DNA of 64,000 nt from Pseudomonas putida (GTDB lineage: Bacteria; Pseudomonadota; Gammaproteobacteria; Pseudomonadales; Pseudomonadaceae), in NCBI RefSeq assembly GCF_003228315.1, contig NZ_CP029693.1, forward strand, positions 5,056,501 through 5,120,500. The letters are read 5' to 3'. Shown here in pieces: positions 16,720 through 25,112 of this stretch (the first letter of the stretch is position 1; each line of letters opens with the position of its first letter). A program made the position numbers and the translations under genes. The notes under the pieces were generated by a model that saw nothing but the letters and a program-made list of their open reading frames with translations, had not been told where the DNA came from and did not search any database.

Positions 16720-17613
16720 TTAATTGAGTGGGTGCTGGCGCAGGAAATCGGCGGCCACGGTGGAGGGGCTTTCATGGTCGACATCCACCCGCGCATTGAG
16801 CTGGCGCATGGTCTCGTCATCGAACAGTTCGGCCAGCGGCTTGAGCTGTTCAGCCAATTGCGGATGGGCATCGAGAAACGCCTGACGCACTACCGGGGCG
16901 GCGGTGTAGTCCGGGAAGTAGTGCTTGTCGTCTTTAAGCAGCTTGAGCTTGAAGGCGTTGAGGCGACCGTCGGTGGTGTAGACCAGTCCGGCGAACACCT
17001 GGCCGTTGCGCAGCGCGGTGTACACCAGTCCGGCGTCCATCTGGCGGATGTTCTTGCGCGTCAGGTTCATGCCGTAAAGCTGGACCATGCCGCCCAAGCC
17101 ATCGGAGCGGTTGGCGAACTCGGTATCCAGGGCAACCAGGTGGTTGGTATCCGCCTCGTCACGCAGCGCCTTGTTGAGGTCGCTGATGCTGTTGATCTGC
17201 GGGTACTCGTCCGCGACGTTTTTCGGCAGGGCGAGGGCGTAGGTGTTGCTGAATTTCGACGGGGTGAGCCAGACCAGGCCTTTTTTCGCGTCGAGTTCTT
17301 TTACCCGGGCGTAGGACTGTTCGCTGTCGAGTTTGTCAGTGACATGGTTGTAGGCCACCAGCGACACGCCGGTGTATTCCCAGAGCATGTCCAGTTGTCC
17401 GCTTTCGTGGGCGCTGCGGGCCAGGTTGCTGCCCAGGCCGCCGGTCACTTGAACGTCGTAGCCCTTGGTGCGCAGGTATTGCGAGGTGATTTCCGCCAGC
17501 AGGGTCTGTTCGGTGAACACCCGGGCGCCGATGCGGATCAGCGGTTTATCGGCGGCGTGGGCAAATCCTGCGCACAGCAGGACGCAGCCCAGTAAAAAGC
17601 TTGATGTTTTCAT
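16720..17613 (-). CDS. Osmoprotectant ABC transporter substrate-binding protein (OpuCC/YehZ type)
   Basis: 297 residues from the ATG at 17613, with AAAGGA upstream; the much longer open frame reaching 18405 covers the neighbouring permease in another frame and is not coding. Signal peptide MKTSSFLLGCVLLCAGFAHA, then IRIGARVFTEQTLLAEI and YTGVSLVAYN, typical of quaternary-amine binding proteins. No lipobox at the cleavage site, so it is probably a soluble periplasmic protein. It delivers the osmolyte to the two permeases flanking it. Confidence 0.9.
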   Translation of the reverse strand: MKTSSFLLGCVLLCAGFAHAADKPLIRIGARVFTEQTLLAEITSQYLRTKGYDVQVTGGLGSNLARSAHESGQLDMLWEYTGVSLVAYNHVTDKLDSEQSYARVKELDAKKGLVWLTPSKFSNTYALALPKNVADEYPQINSISDLNKALRDEADTNHLVALDTEFANRSDGLGGMVQLYGMNLTRKNIRQMDAGLVYTALRNGQVFAGLVYTTDGRLNAFKLKLLKDDKHYFPDYTAAPVVRQAFLDAHPQLAEQLKPLAELFDDETMRQLNARVDVDHESPSTVAADFLRQHPLN

Positions 17614-17633
17614 GAGTATTCCTTTGCCGGGGC

Positions 17634-18350
17634 TTAAGACGGGCGCAGCCCGCGTTCGAGCCAGAGGCGGCTGGCGCCTGTCACCAGGCCGTCGAGCAAC
17701 AAGGCCAGCAGCGCGGTGCAGGCTGCGCCGAGCAATAGCTGCGGCTGATTGTTCAGGGCGATGCCGGGGAAAATCAGGCTGCCCAGGCTGTTGGCGCCGA
17801 TCAGGAACGCCAGCGGCGCCGTCCCGACGTTGATCGCCAGCGCCACGCGCACGCCACCGATGATGATCGGCACGGCGTTTGGCAGTTCGACTTTCCACAG
17901 CACCTGGCGCGGGGTCATGCCGATGCCGACGGCGGCTTCCTTGAGCGAACCCTGGACGTTTTTCAGGCCTTCGTAGGTGTTGCGCACGATGGGCAGGAGT
18001 GAAGCGAGGAACAGGGCGAAGATCGCCGGGCCACTGCCGATCCCGAGCACGCCCAGGGCAATGGCGAGTACCGCCAGCGGCGGAATGGTGTTGCCGATGT
18101 TGAAGATCTGCATGAAGCGTTCGGCACGCGCGACGCGGGTCGGACGGCTGAGGAAGATGCCGGCGGGGAGGCCCACGACAAGGGCGGCCAGCATGGAGGC
18201 GAGGACGAGTAGCAGATGAGCTTGCAGGTAAAACAACAGATCGTCGCGGTAATGTTCGATCGTATCGATGCCGATCCAGTGGATCAGCAGGGCCAGAAGG
18301 GCGATTACCAGCGCGCCTCCTATCAGCCCTTTGCCATGGTGGATAGCCAC
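17634..18350 (-). CDS. Osmoprotectant ABC transporter permease (OpuCD/YehY type), GTG start
   Basis: 238 residues. The start is GTG at 18350, seven bases after AAAGGAG; no ATG in frame fits. Five to six hydrophobic segments and the EAA loop GSLKEAAVGIGMTPRQVLWK mark it as the second channel subunit. It is the first gene of the operon, so the promoter should lie in 18351-18790, the gap shared with divergent prfC. The order permease, binding protein, permease, ATPase fits the Pseudomonas osmolyte locus found near prfC. Confidence 0.89.
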   Translation of the reverse strand: MAIHHGKGLIGGALVIALLALLIHWIGIDTIEHYRDDLLFYLQAHLLLVLASMLAALVVGLPAGIFLSRPTRVARAERFMQIFNIGNTIPPLAVLAIALGVLGIGSGPAIFALFLASLLPIVRNTYEGLKNVQGSLKEAAVGIGMTPRQVLWKVELPNAVPIIIGGVRVALAINVGTAPLAFLIGANSLGSLIFPGIALNNQPQLLLGAACTALLALLLDGLVTGASRLWLERGLRPS

Positions 18351-18457
18351 AGGCGGACTCCTTTTTTTCAGTCGGCGAACGCAGTCCCGTGTGGCAGGCC
18401 ATCATTGGCTGCCGGGCAGGGCGTTCGCGAGAAGCAGCTCATGCCGAGCGCGTTCTA

Positions 18458-18559
18458 CTGTAGGAGCGAGCCTGCTCGCGATGGACGTCAACGATAACGC
18501 GGGGCATCTGGATGCAAGCGTTGTCTGGACGTTTTTCGCGAGCAGGCTCGCTCCTACAG
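18458..18559. repeat. REPIN, long class (102 bp)
   Basis: Arms of the GAGCGAGCCTGCTCGCGAT family with AACGATAACGCGGGGC beside the left arm. It lies in the divergent gap between the osmolyte ABC operon and prfC. Confidence 0.93.
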
Positions 18560-18746
18560 GTGAATGCGTACGGCTTTTCGAGCCATGAGCACAGCCTCGT
18601 CAGGCCGTTTTGCAGGTGTTGCTGGCCCCCGACGAGTGGTCGTAACAGGGGAGTGGACGTCTCCGTGCTTTAAAAGGTTCCCATCTGAAGCAGCATTTGG
18701 CCACCCCTAATGTGCTCAACGGTTCGGTTCTTCGTTCAACTTGGGC

Positions 18747-18752
18747 TATAAT
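18747..18752 (+). promoter_or_regulatory. Perfect -10 hexamer of a probable prfC promoter
   Basis: TATAAT lies 38 nt before the prfC ATG. No good -35 box is seen at 16-18 nt, so this rests on the -10 and its position. Confidence 0.45.
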
Positions 18753-18790
18753 CTGCGCCCTTTTTTGAATCACCTGCCAGGCGATTTCCC

Positions 18791-20374
18791 ATGACCAAAC
18801 AGGCCGCCGAAGTCGCGAAACGCCGCACTTTCGCCATTATTTCCCACCCCGACGCCGGTAAAACCACCATCACCGAAAAGCTCTTGCTGATGGGCAAGGC
18901 GATTGCGGTGGCCGGTACGGTGAAATCCCGCAAGTCCGACCGCCATGCCACCTCCGACTGGATGGAAATGGAAAAGCAGCGGGGTATCTCGATTACCACG
19001 TCGGTCATGCAGTTCCCGTATCGCGAGCACATGATCAACCTGCTCGACACCCCGGGCCACGAAGACTTCTCCGAAGACACCTACCGCACCCTGACCGCGG
19101 TGGACTCGGCCTTGATGGTCCTCGACGGCGGTAAGGGTGTAGAGCCACGGACCATCGCCCTGATGGACGTCTGCCGCCTGCGTGACACGCCGATCGTCAG
19201 CTTCATCAACAAACTCGACCGTGACATTCGCGACCCGATCGAACTGCTCGACGAAATCGAAGCGGTCCTGAAGATCAAGGCCGCGCCGATCACCTGGCCG
19301 ATCGGTTGCTACCGTGATTTCAAGGGTGTGTATCACCTCGCCGGCGACTACATCATTGTCTACACCGCCGGTCACGGTCACGAACGCACCGAGACCAAGA
19401 TCATCGAGAAGCTCGACTCCGATGAAGCGCGTGCGCATCTGGGTGACGAGTACGAGCGTTTCCTCGAACAGCTTGAACTGGTTCAGGGCGCCTGCCACGA
19501 GTTCAACCAGCAGGAGTTCCTCGACGGTCACATGACCCCGGTGTTCTTCGGTACCGCGCTGGGCAACTTCGGTGTCGATCACGTCCTCGACGCTGTGGTC
19601 GACTGGGCCCCGCGCCCGCTGCCACGGGTGGCCAACGAGCGCACCGTGGAGCCGGTGGAAGAGAAGTTCTCGGGCTTCATCTTCAAGATCCAGGCGAACA
19701 TGGACCCCAAACACCGCGACCGTATCGCCTTCATGCGTATCTGCTCCGGCAAGTACGAAAAAGGCATGAAGATGCGCCACGTGCGCACCGGCAAGGACGT
19801 GCGCATCGGCGACGCCCTGACGTTCTTCTCCTCCGAGCGTGAGCAACTGGAAGAGGCCTACGCGGGCGACATCATCGGTCTGCACAACCACGGCACGATC
19901 CAGATCGGCGACACCTTCAGCGAAGGCGAAACCCTGGGCTTCACCGGCATCCCGCACTTCGCCCCGGAACTGTTCCGCCGCGTGCGCCTGAAGGATCCGC
20001 TGAAATCCAAGCAACTGCGCCAGGGTCTGCAACAGCTGGCCGAAGAAGGCGCGACCCAGGTGTTCTTCCCCGAGCGCAGCAACGACATCATCCTCGGCGC
20101 CGTGGGTGTGCTGCAGTTCGACGTGGTCGCCAGCCGCCTGAAAGAGGAATACAAGGTCGAATGCTCCTACGAGCCGATCACCGTGTACTCCGCGCGCTGG
20201 GTCGATTGCAGCGACAAGAAGAAGCTCGAGGAATTCTCCAACAAGGCCGTGGAAAACCTGGCACTGGACGGCGGCGGTCACCTGACCTACCTGGCGCCAA
20301 CGCGGGTGAACCTGGCGCTGATGGAAGAGCGCTGGCCGGACGTGAAATTCCGTGCGACGCGTGAGCATCACTAA
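18791..20374 (+). CDS. prfC: Peptide chain release factor 3 (RF3)
   Basis: 527 residues, the standard RF3 length. The GTPase domain shows SHPDAGKTTITEKLL (P loop), EKQRGISITTSV (switch region), LLDTPGHEDFSEDTY and the specificity motif FINKLDRD. An EF-G-like C-terminal domain follows. RF3 uses GTP to recycle RF1 and RF2 from the ribosome after termination. It is transcribed alone: a -10 box lies upstream and an intrinsic terminator 19 nt downstream. Confidence 0.98.
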   Translation: MTKQAAEVAKRRTFAIISHPDAGKTTITEKLLLMGKAIAVAGTVKSRKSDRHATSDWMEMEKQRGISITTSVMQFPYREHMINLLDTPGHEDFSEDTYRTLTAVDSALMVLDGGKGVEPRTIALMDVCRLRDTPIVSFINKLDRDIRDPIELLDEIEAVLKIKAAPITWPIGCYRDFKGVYHLAGDYIIVYTAGHGHERTETKIIEKLDSDEARAHLGDEYERFLEQLELVQGACHEFNQQEFLDGHMTPVFFGTALGNFGVDHVLDAVVDWAPRPLPRVANERTVEPVEEKFSGFIFKIQANMDPKHRDRIAFMRICSGKYEKGMKMRHVRTGKDVRIGDALTFFSSEREQLEEAYAGDIIGLHNHGTIQIGDTFSEGETLGFTGIPHFAPELFRRVRLKDPLKSKQLRQGLQQLAEEGATQVFFPERSNDIILGAVGVLQFDVVASRLKEEYKVECSYEPITVYSARWVDCSDKKKLEEFSNKAVENLALDGGGHLTYLAPTRVNLALMEERWPDVKFRATREHH

Positions 20375-20393
20375 GCGTTGAGCTGAAACACCG

Positions 20394-20426
20394 AAAACCC
20401 CGTTGCGAAAGCTGCGGGGTTTTTTA
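20394..20426 (+). terminator. Intrinsic terminator of prfC
   Basis: AAAACCCCG / CGGGGTTTT pairs around a loop of about 12 nt and runs into T6. It begins 19 nt after the prfC stop. Confidence 0.88.
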
Positions 20427-20442
20427 TTGCCTGCTCATTACC

Positions 20443-20544
20443 CTGTAGGAGCGAGCCTGCTCGCGATGGTCTCAAGCACACCGCGTTTATCCAGGCAGCA
20501 CACGTCATCGTTGGCGTCCATCGCGAGCAGGCTCGCTCCTACAG
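20443..20544. repeat. REPIN, long class (102 bp)
   Basis: Arms CTGTAGGAGCGAGCCTGCTC and inverse; loop core CACGTCATCGTTGGCGTCC on the right side. It lies directly after the prfC terminator. Confidence 0.93.
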
Positions 20545-20696
20545 GAAGAACCGTTGGTTATAGGCCTTATTCAAAACCAATCTCTGCAACCACCGCATTC
20601 CGTCCCTTCGTTAGCGTCCTATCTGGAGAACCGGTCTGATCGGAACTAGATTTCACTCAGCGCCAGACAGGCCCTCAAGAAAGGATGGATTCGACC

Positions 20697-20954
20697 ATGA
20701 ACAAGTTGCTGCGGGTTTTATTGCTGTTGAAGGTGGTGGTGATGTTGTCCCTCGGGACGTCGATGGCCTGGGCCGAATGTGAGAACCACGATACGCAGGC
20801 GTCGAGCGGGCAGGTGGGGCATGGCGGATTGATGCTTGCTGCGTCTGACTCCGAGGCCGGTGACAAGGGGCAGGGTGGCAGCGAGGGCGATGATGACTCG
20901 ACCACCGATGAACCGGATTCCGATGATTCCGACGAAGGTGATAGCCAGACGTAG
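20697..20954 (+). CDS. Small acidic exported protein, function unknown (85 aa)
   Basis: The ATG at 20697 is chosen because AAGAAAGGA lies 11 nt ahead; the in-frame ATG at 20685 overlaps that site. Residues 1-26 form a clean signal peptide (MNKLLRVLLLLKVVV, cleavage after AWA). The mature ~59 residues contain one Cys, several Gly/Ser, and a C-terminal block dominated by Asp and Glu (GDDDSTTDEPDSDDSDEGD), so the protein is probably disordered and strongly negative. Calcium or cation binding is one possibility, without proof. It stands alone between the prfC REPIN and dppF. I do not recognise a family. Confidence 0.62.
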   Translation: MNKLLRVLLLLKVVVMLSLGTSMAWAECENHDTQASSGQVGHGGLMLAASDSEAGDKGQGGSEGDDDSTTDEPDSDDSDEGDSQT

Positions 20955-21030
20955 GTTTGAGGCAAAAGAAAACCCCTGCTTTCCGACTGATGCGCAATCG
21001 AATGGGAAGGGGTTGGGTCAGCACAAATCC

Positions 21031-21122
21031 CTGTAGGAGCGAGCCTGCTCGCGATGGCGTCCTGTCATTCAGCATGTATACCGACTGACAGACCGCTATC
21101 GCGAGCAGGCTCGCTCCTACAG
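21031..21122. repeat. REPIN, short class (92 bp)
   Basis: Arms of the main family; the loop has GACAGACCGCTATCGC as in the REPIN at 5824. It ends 8 nt beyond the dppF stop, the closest such spacing in the window. Confidence 0.93.
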
Positions 21123-21130
21123 TTTTTCGT

Positions 21131-22111
21131 TTACGCCGCGCCGTCGAGGAACTGCTCGGCGTAGTGGCACGCTACCTGGCGCGTATCGAGCTGGCGCAAG
21201 GCCGGCTCTTCGCTGCTGCAACGCTCGGTCGCGTACGGGCAGCGCTTGTGGAACGCGCAGCCTGGTGGCGGGTTCAGCGGGTTGGGCAGCTCACCGACGA
21301 TCTTGATTTTCGGCTTCGACGGATCCGGGTGAATGGTCGGGGTCGCCGACAGCAGTGCCTGGGTGTACGGGTGCAGGGGACGGGCGTAGATGTCCTCTTT
21401 CGGACCGATTTCCACCGGGCGACCGAGGTACATCACCATCACGTCATCGGCCACATGCTGCACCACGGCCAGGTTGTGGGAGATGAACACGTAACCGGTG
21501 TTGAACTCCTGCTGCATGTCCATGAACAGGTTCAGCACCTGGGCCTGGATCGATACGTCCAGCGCCGAGGTCGGTTCGTCCGCCACCAGCACTTTCGGTT
21601 GCAGCATCATCGCGCGGGCCAGGGCGATCCGCTGGCGCTGGCCGCCGGAGAACATGTGCGGATAACGCTGGTAGTGCTCGGGACGCAAGCCCACCTGCTT
21701 CATCATCGCCTGGACTTTCTCGCGACGTTCGGCGGCCGACAGGTTGGTGTTGATCAGCAGCGGCTCGGCCAGTTGATCACCGATTTTCTGCCGCGGGTTG
21801 AGCGAGGCGTACGGACTCTGGAACACCATCTGCACGTCTTTGCGCAGTTGCTTGCGCTGGGCCTTGTCGGCGCCGGCCACTTCCTGGCCGGCGATTTTCA
21901 GGGAACCCGAGGACGGCTCTTCGATCAGGGTCAGGGCACGGGCCAAAGTGGATTTGCCGCAGCCCGACTCACCGACGACGGCGAGGGTCTTGCCGGCTTC
22001 GAGCTCGAACGACACACCGTTGAGGGCGCGCACGGTGGCGTAACCCTTGAACAGGCCACGGGACACTTCGTAGTGACGGGTCAGGTCGCGGGCGGTAAGT
22101 ACGACGGCCAT
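21131..22111 (-). CDS. dppF: Dipeptide ABC transporter ATP-binding protein DppF
   Basis: 326 residues. Walker A VVGESGCGKST, signature FSGGQRQRIALARAM, Walker B VLVADEPTSALD and switch His FISHNLAVV. The C terminus has the oligopeptide-family extension with clustered cysteines (PPGCAFHKRCPYATERC), where related proteins have been reported to carry an Fe-S cluster. It pairs with DppD to drive dipeptide uptake. The ATG shares a base with the dppD stop (TAATG). It is the last gene of the operon, and a REPIN follows. Confidence 0.95.
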   Translation of the reverse strand: MAVVLTARDLTRHYEVSRGLFKGYATVRALNGVSFELEAGKTLAVVGESGCGKSTLARALTLIEEPSSGSLKIAGQEVAGADKAQRKQLRKDVQMVFQSPYASLNPRQKIGDQLAEPLLINTNLSAAERREKVQAMMKQVGLRPEHYQRYPHMFSGGQRQRIALARAMMLQPKVLVADEPTSALDVSIQAQVLNLFMDMQQEFNTGYVFISHNLAVVQHVADDVMVMYLGRPVEIGPKEDIYARPLHPYTQALLSATPTIHPDPSKPKIKIVGELPNPLNPPPGCAFHKRCPYATERCSSEEPALRQLDTRQVACHYAEQFLDGAA

Positions 22112-23079
22112 TACGCCACCTCCTGGTTCAGCGGGTAGAAGCAGCGGGCGAGGCTGTTGCTTTTCGGGTCAAGGGTAGGGCGCTGCGCACGGCAGCTGTC
22201 CTGCACGTACGGGCAGCGCGGCGACAGCAGGCAGCCCTGCGGACGGTCGTAACGGCCCGGGACGATGCCCGGCAGGGTCGACAGGCGCGAGGCGCCCAGG
22301 CTGTGTTCCGGGATCGCCTTGAGCAGTGCTTCGCTGTACGGGTGCGCCGGGATGTCGAACAGTTGCGGTACCTGGCCGACTTCAACGGCCTGACCTGCGT
22401 ACATCACGCACACGCGCTGGGCGGTTTCGGCCACGACGGCGAGGTCGTGGGTGATCAGCACCAGGCCCATGTTCTGCTCTTTCTGCAGGGCCAGCAGCAG
22501 CTCCATGATCTGCGCCTGGATGGTCACGTCCAGCGCGGTGGTCGGCTCGTCGGCGATCAGCAGTTTCGGTTCGCCGGCAATTGCCATGGCGATCGCGACA
22601 CGCTGGCTCATACCACCGGACAGTTGATGCGGGTAAGCGTCCATACGGCTGGCCGCGCCCGGGATTTCAACTTTCTGCAGCAGTTCGATGGCGCGCTGGC
22701 GGGCGGCCTTACCGGACAGTTTCAGGTGCAGGCGCAGTACTTCTTCAATCTGGAAGCCCACGGTGTAGCTCGGGTTCAGCGCAGTCATCGGATCCTGGAA
22801 CACCATCGCCAGGTCTTTGCCGACGATCTGCCGGCGCTGGCGATTGCTCAGCTTGAGCATGTCCTTGCCGTCAAAGCTGAGCGAGTCGGCGGTGACGATC
22901 CCCGGGTGCTCGATCAGGCCCATCAGCGCCATCATGGTCACGGACTTGCCGGAACCGGACTCGCCAACGATGGCCAGCACTTCGCCCTTGTCCACCTTCA
23001 GGTCGAGGCCGTCGACGACCGGTGTGGCGTTCTTGTCGCCGAAGCGAACGTTGAGATTCTTGATTTCTAGCAGTGACAT
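22111..23079 (-). CDS. dppD: Dipeptide ABC transporter ATP-binding protein DppD
   Basis: 322 residues from the ATG at 23079 with AGGAG seven nt upstream; the open frame to 23139 lies inside dppC and is not used. Walker A VGESGSGKSV, signature LSGGMSQRVAIAMAI, Walker B LLIADEPTTALD, switch ITHDLAVV, and the C-terminal cysteine cluster in PQGCLLSPRCPYVQDSC. It is the partner ATPase of DppF. The gap to dppC is 10 nt. Confidence 0.95.
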   Translation of the reverse strand: MSLLEIKNLNVRFGDKNATPVVDGLDLKVDKGEVLAIVGESGSGKSVTMMALMGLIEHPGIVTADSLSFDGKDMLKLSNRQRRQIVGKDLAMVFQDPMTALNPSYTVGFQIEEVLRLHLKLSGKAARQRAIELLQKVEIPGAASRMDAYPHQLSGGMSQRVAIAMAIAGEPKLLIADEPTTALDVTIQAQIMELLLALQKEQNMGLVLITHDLAVVAETAQRVCVMYAGQAVEVGQVPQLFDIPAHPYSEALLKAIPEHSLGASRLSTLPGIVPGRYDRPQGCLLSPRCPYVQDSCRAQRPTLDPKSNSLARCFYPLNQEVA

Positions 23080-23089
23080 GGGAATCTCC

Positions 23090-24016
23090 TCAGGCGGCGT
23101 TCTTGAGTTTCGGGTCCAGCGCGTCGCGCAGGCCGTCACCCATCAAGTTGATTGCCAGCACGCTGAGCAAAATGGTCAAACCAGGCAGGCTCACTACCCA
23201 CCAGGCGCGTTCGATGTAGTCGCGGGCCGAGGCCAGCATGGTGCCCCACTCAGGGGTTGGCGGTTGTACGCCAAGGCCGAGGAAGCCCAGGGCGGCGGCA
23301 TCGAGAATCGCCGAGGAGAAGCTCAGGGTTGCCTGAACGATCAGTGGCGCCATGCAGTTGGGCAGCACGGTCACGAACATCAGGCGTGGCAGGCCGGCAC
23401 CGGCGAGGCGCGCGGCGGTCACGTAGTCGCGGTTCAGCTCGCCCATCACCGCGGCGCGGGTCAGACGAACATAGGACGGCAAGGACACCACGGCGATGGC
23501 GATCACGGTGTTGATCAGGCCTGGGCCGAGGATGGCGACGATCGCCACGGCCAGCAGCAGCGATGGCAGGGCCAGCATGATGTCCATCAGACGCATGATG
23601 GTCGGGCCGATCATTTTCGGGAAGAAACCGGCGAACAGACCCAGCAGGATCCCCGGGATCAGCGACATCACCACCGACGACAGGCCGATCAGCAGCGACA
23701 GGCGCGAACCCTGGATCAGGCGCGACAGCAGATCGCGACCCAGTTCATCGGTGCCCAGCAGGAACTGCATTTGTCCGCCTTCCAGCCAGGCTGGCGGGGT
23801 CAGCAGGAAGTCACGGAACTGCTCGCTCGGGTCATGGGGGGCCACCCATGGAGCGAAGATGGCGCAGAAAATCACCAGCAGCATGAACAGCAGGCCGGCG
23901 ACGGCGCCCTTGTTCTTGGCAAACGCTTGCCAGAATTCCTTGTACGGCGATGGGTACAGCAGGCTTTGATCCGCGGCGGTGGCGGCGGTGGCTACTGAGG
24001 ATGTTGGAGTGCTCAT
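23090..24016 (-). CDS. dppC: Dipeptide ABC transporter permease DppC
   Basis: 308 residues from the ATG at 24016 (MSTPTSSVAT); the longer frame to 24172 overlaps dppB and is rejected. An N-terminal OppC-type segment (WQAFAKNKGAVAGLLFMLL) is followed by about five further membrane spans. The EAA-type loop is DYVTAARLAGAGLPRLMFVT. It forms the inner-membrane channel with DppB. Spacing to dppB is 11 nt. Confidence 0.95.
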   Translation of the reverse strand: MSTPTSSVATAATAADQSLLYPSPYKEFWQAFAKNKGAVAGLLFMLLVIFCAIFAPWVAPHDPSEQFRDFLLTPPAWLEGGQMQFLLGTDELGRDLLSRLIQGSRLSLLIGLSSVVMSLIPGILLGLFAGFFPKMIGPTIMRLMDIMLALPSLLLAVAIVAILGPGLINTVIAIAVVSLPSYVRLTRAAVMGELNRDYVTAARLAGAGLPRLMFVTVLPNCMAPLIVQATLSFSSAILDAAALGFLGLGVQPPTPEWGTMLASARDYIERAWWVVSLPGLTILLSVLAINLMGDGLRDALDPKLKNAA

Positions 24017-24027
24017 GAATATTGACC

Positions 24028-25038
24028 TCAGCGCTGATGACGGATGCGTGGGTTGGCAAAGCCGTAGAGGATGTCCACTACGAAGTTGACCAGAATCACC
24101 AGGCAGGCGATTAACAGGATGCCGTTTTGTACGACTGGATAGTCGCGGGCGCCGATGGCTTCGATCAGCCATTTGCCGATGCCCGGCCAGGAGAAGATGG
24201 TTTCGGTCAGGACCGCACCGGCCAACAGAGTGCCGACTTGCAGGCCGACCACAGTCAGTACCGGAATCAGCGCGTTACGCAGGCCGTGCACGAATACCAC
24301 GCGTGCCGGCGACAGGCCTTTGGCCTTGGCGGTACGGATGTAGTCCTCACGCAGTACTTCGAGCATCGAGGAACGGGTCATCCGGGCGATCACCGCCAGT
24401 GGAATGGTGCCCAGGACGATGGCCGGCAGGATCAGGTGGTGCAGGGCATCGGCGAACGCGCCTGGCTCGTCAGCCAGCAGCGTGTCGATGAGCATGAAGC
24501 CGGTACGCGGCTCGATGTCGTACAGAAGGTCGATCCGCCCGGACACCGGGGTCCAGCCCAGGGACACCGAGAAGAACATGATCAGGATCAGGCCCCACCA
24601 GAAGATTGGCATCGAATATCCCGCCAGGGAGACGCCCATCACCCCGTGGTCGAACAGTGATCCTCGCTTGAGTGCCGCGATCACCCCGGCCAGCAGGCCC
24701 AGGATGCCGGCGAACAGCAGTGCGGCCATGGACAGTTCCAGGGTCGCGGGGAACAGGGAAGTGAACTCGGTCCAGACGCTTTCACGGGTACGCAGGGATT
24801 CTCCCAGATCGCCGTGGGCCAGTTTGCCGACGTAATCCAGGTACTGGACGTACAGCGGTTTGTTCAGACCAAGGCGTTCCATTGCCTGAGCGTGCATTTC
24901 GGGGTCGACCCGACGTTCTCCCATCATGACTTCCACTGGGTCGCCAGGGATCATGCGAATCAACGCGAAAGTCAGCAGCGTGATGCCGAAGAACGTGGGG
25001 ATCAGTAACCCCAGTCGGCGGGCAATAAAACTAAACAT
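24028..25038 (-). CDS. dppB: Dipeptide ABC transporter permease DppB
   Basis: 336 residues, the usual DppB length. It begins MFSFIARRLGLLIPTFFGIT, the classic first span of this family, and has about six membrane segments. The loop EDYIRTAKAKGLSPARVVFV contacts the ATPases. It is separated from the upstream binding-protein gene by 74 nt that hold a stem-loop (25072-25101), which may lower its expression relative to the binding protein. Confidence 0.96.
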   Translation of the reverse strand: MFSFIARRLGLLIPTFFGITLLTFALIRMIPGDPVEVMMGERRVDPEMHAQAMERLGLNKPLYVQYLDYVGKLAHGDLGESLRTRESVWTEFTSLFPATLELSMAALLFAGILGLLAGVIAALKRGSLFDHGVMGVSLAGYSMPIFWWGLILIMFFSVSLGWTPVSGRIDLLYDIEPRTGFMLIDTLLADEPGAFADALHHLILPAIVLGTIPLAVIARMTRSSMLEVLREDYIRTAKAKGLSPARVVFVHGLRNALIPVLTVVGLQVGTLLAGAVLTETIFSWPGIGKWLIEAIGARDYPVVQNGILLIACLVILVNFVVDILYGFANPRIRHQR

Positions 25039-25071
25039 CGTGTGGTGTACCTCATCAGCCGGTTAGGCGTG

Positions 25072-25101
25072 CCCGGCAGGCCTGGGATCAGGCGTGCCGG
25101 G
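25072..25101 (-). other. Intercistronic stem-loop between binding protein and dppB
   Basis: On the minus strand CCCGGCA-C-GCCTG / CAGGC-C-TGCCGGG pairs as two helices of 7 and 5 bp with a small internal mismatch. It has no T-run, so it is more likely an mRNA 3'-end stabiliser than a terminator. Confidence 0.7.
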
Positions 25102-25112
25102 AGTTTTCTTAT

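Noticed and set aside
16720..18405. 561-codon open frame joining the binding protein and the first permease
   Set aside because: The upstream part is in the wrong frame for the permease gene; the signal peptide and ribosome site place the start at 17613.
20636..20647. CTGATCGGAACT shared with the 24-bp repeat at 38517-38528
   Set aside because: Twelve matching bases in 64 kb are within chance, and the copy at 20636 has no inverted partner.
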